Source: Rhodothermales bacterium
GTDB taxonomy: Bacteria > Bacteroidota > Rhodothermia > Rhodothermales > UBA10348
NCBI GenBank assembly: GCA_028284865.1
Contig: JANQQV010000027.1
Coordinates: 1-64,000, forward strand
Length of the DNA: 64,000 bases
Direction: 5' to 3'
Below the pieces are notes generated by a model. The model worked only from the letters and a program-made list of their open reading frames with translations, was not told where the DNA came from and searched no databases. Positions 10,025 through 17,174 of the stretch are shown here, piece after piece. Made by a program: the position numbers and the translations under genes. Within the stretch, counting starts at the first letter, position 1, and every line of letters begins with the position of its first letter.

Positions 10025-10482
10025 GTTCTGCCCTCGTCGAGAACGCTCGGGAATCGGATCGGGATCGCATCAAATCGATGCTGACCGAGGCGGGTCTCCC
10101 AACAGAAGGCGTGGACCCGATCCTGGAATACTTCAAGGTGATCAGGGATGATGGAGGCCGCGTCATCGCTGCCGGCGTGATCGAATGGCATCAGGGTGGT
10201 GACTCGGCAGGTCGCGATGGATTGCTGCGAAGTGTCGTTGTAGATGATGCATGGCGGGGAAAAGGTCTGGGCGGCCAGCTGATCCGGTCTTTCATGGATA
10301 CCACCATGGAGGATCTCTATCTGTTGACCGAATCGGCGACTGACTTCTTTCGGCACCTCGGATTCGAATCCATCGACCGGTCGCTCGCTCCGGATGCCGT
10401 GCGGCAGTCCGAAGAATTTCGATGTCTGTGCGGGGAATCCGCAGCCTTCATGCGGCGTTCGGTAGACCCGAAGACCAATTAG
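10021..10482 (+). CDS. GNAT family N-acetyltransferase (ArsN2-like)
   Basis: Single GNAT domain of about 153 aa. The acetyl-CoA pyrophosphate-binding motif is VVVDDAWRGKGLGGQLI (Q/RxxGxG/A), and the C-terminal FRHLGFESIDRS matches the beta5 region of small amino-acid/arsenic-type acetyltransferases. I take the GTG at 10021, whose GTGA overlaps the upstream stop; a GTG at 10012 is also in frame. No ars genes are present, so the ArsN2 resemblance should not be read as arsenic resistance. Acceptor unknown. Confidence 0.8.
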   Translation: MSSALVENARESDRDRIKSMLTEAGLPTEGVDPILEYFKVIRDDGGRVIAAGVIEWHQGGDSAGRDGLLRSVVVDDAWRGKGLGGQLIRSFMDTTMEDLYLLTESATDFFRHLGFESIDRSLAPDAVRQSEEFRCLCGESAAFMRRSVDPKTN

Positions 10483-10570
10483 AGGCTTTTGCACTCGTTG
10501 CTGAGCCGTTTGAAGGGCGCGGCGTTCGCGCTCCCAATCAACCACATTCAACCAACCGTCTTTCCGAACC

Positions 10571-11803
10571 ATGGCGAAGACCAACCGTCGCAAGGAGCGC
10601 GCACGCCGCGCCGTCCAGCCCGAACTGAATAAAACCGCACTCTGGATTGCTACTGCTTTCGCGGGTGTCGGTGCAGCACTGGCGTTCTATGCAACGCAGC
10701 TGACCTTCACGATCGAGGCTCAGGGCATTGTCGAGGCCAGCGGATGCTCGCTCAACGACTGGATCAACTGTGATGTGGCCAACTCGTCTTCCTACGCCAA
10801 GCAGTTTGGTGTGCCGGTGGCCTGGTTTGGATTCCTGTTTTACGCCTTCGCTGGGTTGTCCGCTGTATTTGGCGCGACTTCGGCCAAGACGCGTCAGCCA
10901 GCTTCTTTCATTGCGATGTCGGCCGTATTGGCCGTTGGTGCAGTGCTCTTCTCGTTCCTGAAGATGTACCACATGGTCCAGCTGAGCGTGCTATGCCTCG
11001 TCTGCATCGGTATGTATGTCGCGAACTTCGGCTTGCTGGCCACCTTGCCCATGGGGCTTGGCTACAGCCCGGTCGGCTTCGTGGCCCTCATCAAGGACTA
11101 CATCGCCCGGGTTCAGGGTGCCGAGAGCGACACGGGTTTTGATCCCCAGATTGTAAAGGTTGGTGTCTTCGTGCTGGTCGTATTCGGAATCGGCTATGCC
11201 GGGGCGCTGAATCACGCGCGTGGGATCACCGGCAATGTGAATGTCGGTGAATCAGTGACCGCCCATTTCCGTGGCCCGGTGTATGACGTCCAGGTGGACC
11301 CGGAAGCCTCGGTCTGGGGCAATCCGGATGCAGACATCGTCATCGTTGAGTATGCCGATTTCCAGTGCCCCGCCTGTGAGCAGAGTGCTTTCCACCTTCG
11401 CCCGACCCTGTTCGAGTTCGCGGATGACGTCAAACTCGTCTTCATGAACTACCCGCTCACGCAGATCCACAGCCAGGCCATGAATGCAGCAAAAGCCAGC
11501 GTTTGCGCGGAGCGCTTTGGCGACTTCTGGACCTACCACGACGAAGTGTTCAAGAACCAGGCGGTACTACAGCCTACGCTGTTCACGCGAATCGCAACCG
11601 ACCTTGGATGGGACGAGCGGGAATTCGCAGAATGCATGATCAGCGAAGAAGTGGAAGCCCGCGTCGAAGCGGATCGGGAAAAAGGCCGCGTGGCTCAGGT
11701 TTCCGGCACGCCGACCCTCTACATCAATGGCCGCAAGGTTGCAGCCTGGCGTAATACTGACATCATCCGCGCTATAGTTCGTGAGGAGCTCTCGCGCCTC
11801 TAG
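10571..11803 (+). CDS. Vitamin K epoxide reductase (VKOR) - DsbA-like thioredoxin fusion
   Basis: A 410-residue inner-membrane protein that should make disulfide bonds in the periplasm. The N-terminal half is a VKOR domain with several membrane helices, a periplasmic-loop cysteine pair (Cys59 and Cys67 in ASGCSLNDWINCD) and the quinone-proximal CxxC (Cys142, Cys145 in LCLVCIG). After a further transmembrane segment (about 196-214) comes a DsbA/thioredoxin-like domain with active site CPAC (Cys266, Cys269) and the cis-proline loop SGTPTLYING. The fusion combines the functions of DsbB and DsbA: the thioredoxin domain oxidises substrates and VKOR re-oxidises it using quinone. The ATG at 10571 has a basic cytoplasmic leader. 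Confidence 0.9.
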   Translation: MAKTNRRKERARRAVQPELNKTALWIATAFAGVGAALAFYATQLTFTIEAQGIVEASGCSLNDWINCDVANSSSYAKQFGVPVAWFGFLFYAFAGLSAVFGATSAKTRQPASFIAMSAVLAVGAVLFSFLKMYHMVQLSVLCLVCIGMYVANFGLLATLPMGLGYSPVGFVALIKDYIARVQGAESDTGFDPQIVKVGVFVLVVFGIGYAGALNHARGITGNVNVGESVTAHFRGPVYDVQVDPEASVWGNPDADIVIVEYADFQCPACEQSAFHLRPTLFEFADDVKLVFMNYPLTQIHSQAMNAAKASVCAERFGDFWTYHDEVFKNQAVLQPTLFTRIATDLGWDEREFAECMISEEVEARVEADREKGRVAQVSGTPTLYINGRKVAAWRNTDIIRAIVREELSRL

Positions 11804-11838
11804 CGCGCTTTCCCCGCCACTCCAGATCACGAATTGTG

Positions 11839-12405
11839 ATGAGTACTGCCGATACGGATCTGCAAAACAGCGGATTCCGGCTCAATGTTGAGATCAAGGC
11901 GCGCTGTGCCGACCATCAGGCTGTGCGCGATGTCTTGAAGAGTCTCGAATCGCGTTTGGTTGGTTTGGACCGCCAGATTGACACGTATTTTCATGTCCCC
12001 GTGGGACGATTGAAGCTGCGGGAAGGAACGATCGAGAACAGCCTGATTCACTATCAGCGGGCTGACCAATCCGGTCCCAAGACTTCAGATGTCCTGCTCT
12101 ATCGGGTGGCTCCTGATCCGGCTCTGAAGGATGTGCTGTCTCGCGCATTGGGCGTGTTGGTCGTAGTCGACAAGCTTCGCGAGATCCACTTCGTCGACAA
12201 CGTCAAGATTCACCTCGACACGGTTGAGGGCCTTGGTACATTTCTGGAGATCGAAGCGATTGATGCAGACGGATCCCATTCCGAGTCTGCATTACAAGCT
12301 CAGTGCGAAGCCTTCATGGAGCACTTTTTCGTTTCAGGTGATGATCTGATGCAGGATTCCTACTCGGACATGCTGTTGAGGCTGCAAGCCGGCCCAGGAT
12401 CTTGA
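11839..12405 (+). CDS. CYTH-domain protein (class IV adenylate cyclase-like)
   Basis: About 188 aa with the CYTH tunnel-fold signature. The opening strand LNVEIKARC carries the charged ExK motif; QIDTYFHVPVGRLKLREG and the later REIHFVDNVKIHLDTVEG and GTFLEIEAID supply the alternating basic and acidic residues that line the triphosphate tunnel. The VEIKAR start resembles the class IV cyclase (CyaB) branch more than thiamine triphosphatase. CYTH proteins act on triphosphates in the cytoplasm; whether this one makes cAMP or cleaves polyphosphate is undetermined. ATG 11839 is preferred to the GTG codon just before it. Confidence 0.8.
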   Translation: MSTADTDLQNSGFRLNVEIKARCADHQAVRDVLKSLESRLVGLDRQIDTYFHVPVGRLKLREGTIENSLIHYQRADQSGPKTSDVLLYRVAPDPALKDVLSRALGVLVVVDKLREIHFVDNVKIHLDTVEGLGTFLEIEAIDADGSHSESALQAQCEAFMEHFFVSGDDLMQDSYSDMLLRLQAGPGS

Positions 12406-12424
12406 CTGTGACTGTGACTGTGAG
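12403..12424 (+). repeat. Hexamer tandem repeat TGACTG overlapping a stop codon
   Basis: Three and a half copies of TGACTG begin exactly on the TGA stop of the CYTH gene, so each copy also presents a TGA stop in that frame. The stretch is 90 bp before the PH-domain gene. Confidence 0.8.
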
Positions 12425-12514
12425 CAGCGGCAACAGGTGGTATCAGATTGCGTATTCTGGTAACGTTCGGTACGTCCCGGCGATCTCAAGAGCCACCATC
12501 CAGCTCCATTCGTT

Positions 12515-13072
12515 TTGGAATCAACCTTTCCCACTCAGCATCAGGAAGACACGTCCTCGTCGCCTTCCGATCATCGACCTTTTGCGGGCGTGTCATTCGA
12601 TGATCTGACGTCATTGGACGGCTCCATCGTTAAAGTATGGAGGTTGAAGACCGGCATCTTCCTCGGCATTCTGGCCCTGGCGGTGCTCATCTGGGATATT
12701 CTGGGTGCGTTCCAGTCCGACCGTCTGTTGCCATTCGGCGCTTGGGCAGGAATGGCCATTGTTCTCGCTTTTTCGATTTCCTGGTGGCTGCCGCCGTTGC
12801 GATACCGGTACTGGGGGTATGAGCTGCGTGAGGAAGAGCTGCTGCTCGTCCGGGGCATTTTCAATCGCGTGCACACGATCATTCCACTTCGCCGCATCCA
12901 GCATCTGGACGTGTCCCAGGACATCTTCGAGCGGGAATTCGACGTGGCCAAGCTGATCGTGCACACAGCTGGGACTCGGTCCAGCGACGTGATCCTGCCG
13001 GGCCTGCATCAGGACCTGGCCGAGTCGTTGCGTGATGACATGAAGCAGTTCATCACGGATCAGGCCCTTTGA
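12515..13072 (+). CDS. PH-domain membrane protein, YdbS-like (bPH2)
   Basis: About 185 aa. An N-terminal soluble stretch is followed by two membrane helices (LKTGIFLGILALAVLIWDI and WAGMAIVLAFSISWWL) and one bacterial PH-like domain (YELREEELLLVRGIFNR, IPLRRIQHLDVSQDIFERE, AKLIVHTAG). No ATG is available upstream of the helices: the start must be the TTG at 12515 or the GTG at 12590 (VSFDDLTSLDG). The stop overlaps the start of the larger PH-domain gene by one base (TGATG), the same order as the ydbS-ydbT pair of Bacillus. Function of the family is poorly known. Confidence 0.82.
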   Translation: MESTFPTQHQEDTSSSPSDHRPFAGVSFDDLTSLDGSIVKVWRLKTGIFLGILALAVLIWDILGAFQSDRLLPFGAWAGMAIVLAFSISWWLPPLRYRYWGYELREEELLLVRGIFNRVHTIIPLRRIQHLDVSQDIFEREFDVAKLIVHTAGTRSSDVILPGLHQDLAESLRDDMKQFITDQAL

Positions 13073-14631
13073 TGGAAGCTCCGTCTGATCAGCACATGAC
13101 GCCGGTCCCTGCTCCAACGAACCAGGCTGCTGCTCCTGCGATGGAGCCCAAACGATTGCACCCGCTCACCATGGTGCAACGCGTGATCGTGAGCCTTCCG
13201 GCCCTGGTGTTCATCATGCTTCCGGTGATGCGCGGGGGAGATTCCACGGCCTGGTTCAACCTGATCTTCGGGGCCATGTACCTCGTGTTCATCGTGCCGT
13301 GGATTGCGCTCCACTATCTACGCTTCCGCTATTGGATCACGCCGGAGGAATTGGTGATCCACTCAGGTGTGTTGACACGGCGGCGTCGCAATATTCCGGT
13401 TGAACGGATCCAGAACATCGAGATTGAGCAGGCCCCGCTGCAAAGGATTCTTGGGACGGCAAAAGTCATCGTGTATACGGCCGGTAGCGCAACGGCCGAA
13501 GGAGTGCTGGAGTACGTCTCCATCGACGAAGCGCGCGCGATCCGAACAGTGGTTCGCGATCTACAGCAGGCATTGCAAGCTGAAGAGTCCTCGAGCGACG
13601 ACACGTTTGCCAGCATGGATCCGGCCGGTGATTCCGTGTCGGAAGACAATGTCACGGAAGAAGCCGCAAGCAGCGGTTTATCCCTTATTGAGTTGGACAC
13701 ACGTCGGGTGATCATGGCCGGAGCATTCCGGTTTTCAATGGTCTATCTGGCCGTCATCTTTTCATTTCTCCAGTACATCGAACCCGATCCAACCCTGCTG
13801 TTTTCGTGGTTGATGCGCGGTCCACTGGAGCCATTGGAAGCCCGTATTGAAGCCTCACCAATCATCGCAGCGGTGCTGGGGGCTTTCGGAGCCATCATGT
13901 TGGGGTGGCTGACAGGCATCCTGGTCACCATCAATCGCTACCACAAGTTCAAATTGGAATTGATCGGGGACAAGCTTCACCGTTCCCATGGCTTGCTGAC
14001 CCTGAAGGAGGGGACGATTCCGCTTTCTCGCATTCAGTCGTGGATCCTGCGCACGAATCCCTTGATGGAAGCCTTCGGATGGTATCGGCTTGAGGTGCAG
14101 ACGATGGGCATCAACCTGAACCAGAGTGGATATCAAGTCGCCTTACCGTTTGGCAGGGAAGAGGAAGTCAGCGCGATTCTGGAAGCCGTCGGTTCGCCAG
14201 CGGTCCCGGATACCTGGACTCCGGTCTCCACGTTGACCATCCGCCGATTCATGGCGCGTTCGCTCTTCGTGTTATTGGTCATCATCGGAGTCATCCAGAT
14301 CTGGTGGACACCCATCTGGTGGCTGGCAGCGGTGGTGCCTCTACTCATGGGATGGGCACTACTCCGCTATCGGGGAATGCGTTTCGCAGACGATGAATCG
14401 TGGGTCGCCATGCGAAAAGGCGTTATCCGGCGACTGACCTGGATGGTACCCGTCGACAAGCTGCAAACAGCGGGCTTCTATGCGAACTGGTTCCAGCGTA
14501 GGCTGGGCCTGGCATCCATATACGTTGACACGGCTGGCGCTTCTGCGGGTCGTTCCGCTGAATTACCCGATATCGAAGCTTCCGAGGCCGCGTCCGTAAT
14601 CTCGCGGGTCTACAGTCGATTCCGGGGCTGA
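13072..14631 (+). CDS. Multi-PH-domain membrane protein, YdbT-like
   Basis: A 519-residue membrane protein with three bPH2 modules separated by pairs of hydrophobic helices: module 1 YWITPEELVIHSGVLTRRRR to AKVIVYTAGSA, module 2 LIGDKLHRSHGLLTLKEGT to YRLEVQTMG, module 3 WVAMRKGVIRRLTWMVPVDK to ASIYVDTAGAS. The ATG at 13072 overlaps the TGA of the YdbS-like gene, so the two are translationally coupled and probably form one complex at the inner membrane. In Bacillus the homologous pair has been linked to resistance to an antimicrobial; here no role can be assigned. The stop abuts the stop of the convergent gene without a spacer. Confidence 0.87.
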   Translation: MEAPSDQHMTPVPAPTNQAAAPAMEPKRLHPLTMVQRVIVSLPALVFIMLPVMRGGDSTAWFNLIFGAMYLVFIVPWIALHYLRFRYWITPEELVIHSGVLTRRRRNIPVERIQNIEIEQAPLQRILGTAKVIVYTAGSATAEGVLEYVSIDEARAIRTVVRDLQQALQAEESSSDDTFASMDPAGDSVSEDNVTEEAASSGLSLIELDTRRVIMAGAFRFSMVYLAVIFSFLQYIEPDPTLLFSWLMRGPLEPLEARIEASPIIAAVLGAFGAIMLGWLTGILVTINRYHKFKLELIGDKLHRSHGLLTLKEGTIPLSRIQSWILRTNPLMEAFGWYRLEVQTMGINLNQSGYQVALPFGREEEVSAILEAVGSPAVPDTWTPVSTLTIRRFMARSLFVLLVIIGVIQIWWTPIWWLAAVVPLLMGWALLRYRGMRFADDESWVAMRKGVIRRLTWMVPVDKLQTAGFYANWFQRRLGLASIYVDTAGASAGRSAELPDIEASEAASVISRVYSRFRG

Positions 14632-15384
14632 TCAGTCCTGGTCCGCGTGGCGCTCGCGAAGCGAACACAGACCCAGGTACAGGACGATCGGAATGGTCTT
14701 TCTCTTTGCAGGACCCTGAAGGTCGATAGCAGTCCAGCCCAGCGAAAGCGTCCATGCGGCTGGTCCGATCCATGAGACCCACCAAGGCATCCGCGCCACG
14801 AGAAACGCGAACAGCCGACCGGCCAACTGCGAGCCAATGATCTTGGCGATGGTTCCGAAGATGATGGTCTTGATCAGTCCCTGGACCACGACAATGTTGA
14901 AGGCCTCGATCAACATCGGCAGGGCGAATACGCCCGCAGACCGCGCGATGAATGCCTTCGCTTTGTCCGCTTCAACGCCCAGGTCTTCAAGCATTTTCTG
15001 CTGCTCTTCCGGAGGCAGGTCTGCAAATTGCTGGGTGGCGTAAGACTCGGCCAGACGCTCAACGACTTCGCGATCAGATCCTAGCAGGTTCGCGTCCACT
15101 TTAAGCGAACGTGCCACGTCCCGAACGATGCTTTGGAAAGGGGCACCGCGTTCTTCGCCCGTCATGGAGCGGAAGACGTACATGATTTCAGACGAACCTA
15201 GATAGCGGAATTCGGCCTCGAACTGCTCTTCGATTGCTGTCCGATTCGCTTCGGAATCCTCGGCCTCCAGCGCAGCCACCCGTTCCTGGAAGCCGACATC
15301 ATCTGTCTGGTTGAGTGGACTCTCCATGATGCCGGCCAGGAATTGATAGTCGGTCGGCGTCAGAATGGACAGAAGCTCCTTCAT
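14632..15384 (-). CDS. YaaW family (DUF3944-related) protein
   Basis: A 250-residue protein starting MKELLSILTPTDYQFLAGIM. It shares the layout I recall for E. coli YaaW: an N-terminal helical region, a central EFRYLGSSEI segment in place of the family GGDSIAN motif, IVRDVARSLKVDANLL, a hydrophobic stretch (about 165-220) and a C-terminal RKTIPIVLYLGLCSLR that matches YaaW's TIPAVLQIACLR. The frame is open 30 codons further upstream (to 15474), but conservation starts at 15384. Function unknown. It converges on the PH-domain gene with directly abutting stop codons and is divergent from malQ. Confidence 0.7.
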   Translation of the reverse strand: MKELLSILTPTDYQFLAGIMESPLNQTDDVGFQERVAALEAEDSEANRTAIEEQFEAEFRYLGSSEIMYVFRSMTGEERGAPFQSIVRDVARSLKVDANLLGSDREVVERLAESYATQQFADLPPEEQQKMLEDLGVEADKAKAFIARSAGVFALPMLIEAFNIVVVQGLIKTIIFGTIAKIIGSQLAGRLFAFLVARMPWWVSWIGPAAWTLSLGWTAIDLQGPAKRKTIPIVLYLGLCSLRERHADQD

Positions 15385-15583
15385 GGGGCAGGGTATTTCG
15401 ATGGTCGCTGGTGCGTTCGGAGAGACGTGGTACGCTGTCGAAGGAAGGCAGGTTACATGCATGGTTGCCGGCATCTGAATTCGTCGACGCTAGACGGCTC
15501 GCGGACTCCAAGGTCAGTTGATTTCACCAAGACCCCCATTCTAGTGGGAATTTTGAGGGCTGATATGCTAAATTCGCAGGGTA

Positions 15584-15597
15584 TGTAATCGCTTCCA
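15584..15597. promoter_or_regulatory. Candidate LacI/GalR-family operator upstream of malQ
   Basis: TGTAATCGCTTCCA matches the LacI/GalR (cre-like) pattern TGNAANCGNTTNCA at all ten defined positions. It ends 29 bp before the malQ ATG at 15627, a position suited to repression. No LacI-family regulator lies in the window. Confidence 0.5.
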
Positions 15598-15626
15598 TTC
15601 TGTTGTCGACCGTTGCGGTCCCGTCC

Positions 15627-17165
15627 ATGTCGGACTCCACATCTTCATCCCGTGCCAGCGGATTGCTGTTGCACATCACCTCACTGCCTTCGCGATTTGG
15701 AATCGGCGATCTAGGCCCTGAGGCGTACCGTTTCGCCGATTTCATGGCGGAATCCAAGCAAACGCTGTGGCAAATGCTGCCACTGGTTCCTACCGGTTAT
15801 GGGTATTCTCCGTACGCTGCTCCGTCGACGTATGCGGGAAACGCGATGCTTATTTCACCGGACCGTCTCCTGGAAGATGGGTGGCTGACACGCGAAGATC
15901 TTGGCGATATCCCCGACTTTCCGGCGGATTTTGTTCAGTTTGAAGGTGTAAGCGCTTACAAGATGGGCTTGCTTCGCACGGCGTGGGATCGATTCTCCCG
16001 CAGCGCTTCGCCGACAGAAAAAGACGCTTTTGACGCCTTTTGCCAGCAGCATGCGTCGTGGTTGGAAGACTGGGCGCTCTTCGAGACGATCAAGTCCGAC
16101 CACGAGGAAAAGGAGTGGATGACGTGGACGCCGGAGCTGCGTGATCGAGAGCCGTCAGCCATGCTGGCCTATCAAGACAAGCATGCCGATCGGATTGCTA
16201 TGCGCAAGTTCTCGCAATACCTGTTCGAGCAGCAGTGGGCGGACCTGAAGACGTATTGCAACGAGCGGGGTGTTCGCATTTTTGGCGACCTGCCGATCTA
16301 CGTGGCACAGGACAGCGCCGACGTGTGGGCCAATCGCCACCTGTTTACCCTGCAAGAGGACGGTTATCCTACCACGATCGCGGGAGTACCACCGGATTAC
16401 TTCTCTGAGACGGGCCAGCGCTGGGGCAACCCGCTGTATCGCTGGGACTCGATGAAAGCGTCTGGATACGCCTGGTGGACGTCCCGCATGGCGCGCATCA
16501 TGGAGCTAGTCGATCTGGTGCGGCTTGATCACTTCCGCGGCTTCGAGGCTTACTGGGAAGTGCCGGCCAGCGAGGAGACGGCCATCAATGGTTCATGGCG
16601 CCAAGGCCCCGGTCCGGACTTGTTCGAGAAACTGGAAGAGAATCTGGGCGAAGTCCCACTGATTGCTGAAAACCTGGGCGTCATCACTGACGGTGTCACG
16701 AACCTGATGCAACGATTCGATTTCCCGGGCATGGCCATTCTCCAGTTCGCGTTCGATTCGGACGACACGAATGAATTCCTGCCCCACAACTACGACGAGC
16801 CGCTGGTTGCCTACACGGGAACGCATGACAACGACACGTTGATGGGGTGGTGGACCGAGACGGCCAGCACACAGAATGCTGATCAGATTGCGCGGGCCAA
16901 AGCCTACTGTACCGAGTACCTCGGCCTGGAAGAAGGAAAAGAAGCTGAGCAGCTGCCGTGGAAGGCACTGGAAGCCCTGATGAAGTCGGTCGCGCGATTC
17001 GTGGTTACACCAGTGCAGGATCTGTTGGGCTTGGGCGCCGACGCACGCATGAATACGCCCGGTACAACCGACAACAACTGGAAATGGCGCCTCGCGCCCG
17101 GAGCCCTCGACGCGGGCGTCGGCGCCCGCCTGGCGTCCCTGACCGAGGAGACAGGACGCGCGTAG
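15627..17165 (+). CDS. malQ: 4-alpha-glucanotransferase (amylomaltase)
   Basis: GH77 enzyme of 512 aa that disproportionates malto-oligosaccharides in the cytoplasm by transferring glucan chains. The N terminus reads ASGLLLHITSLPSRFGIGDL, the GH77 hallmark, followed by WQMLPLVPTGYGYSPYAAPS. The catalytic region shows RLDHFRGFEAYWEVP with the nucleophile Asp (VRLDHFRG), the acid/base Glu in PLIAENLGVIT and the stabilising Asp in GTHDNDTLMGWW. ATG 15627 (MSDSTSSSRASG) is preferred to an in-frame TTG at 15603. It converges with glgX. A candidate operator lies just upstream and a second inside the gene at 15947. Confidence 0.95.
   Translation: MSDSTSSSRASGLLLHITSLPSRFGIGDLGPEAYRFADFMAESKQTLWQMLPLVPTGYGYSPYAAPSTYAGNAMLISPDRLLEDGWLTREDLGDIPDFPADFVQFEGVSAYKMGLLRTAWDRFSRSASPTEKDAFDAFCQQHASWLEDWALFETIKSDHEEKEWMTWTPELRDREPSAMLAYQDKHADRIAMRKFSQYLFEQQWADLKTYCNERGVRIFGDLPIYVAQDSADVWANRHLFTLQEDGYPTTIAGVPPDYFSETGQRWGNPLYRWDSMKASGYAWWTSRMARIMELVDLVRLDHFRGFEAYWEVPASEETAINGSWRQGPGPDLFEKLEENLGEVPLIAENLGVITDGVTNLMQRFDFPGMAILQFAFDSDDTNEFLPHNYDEPLVAYTGTHDNDTLMGWWTETASTQNADQIARAKAYCTEYLGLEEGKEAEQLPWKALEALMKSVARFVVTPVQDLLGLGADARMNTPGTTDNNWKWRLAPGALDAGVGARLASLTEETGRA
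15947..15960. promoter_or_regulatory. Perfect 14-bp palindrome inside malQ matching a LacI/cre-type operator
   Basis: TGTAAGCGCTTACA is fully palindromic and fits TGNAANCGNTTNCA at every defined position. It lies about 320 bp inside the malQ coding region and is 363 bp centre to centre from the upstream site at 15584, so repressor looping is conceivable. Confidence 0.5.
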
Positions 17166-17174
17166 GCAGGTGGC

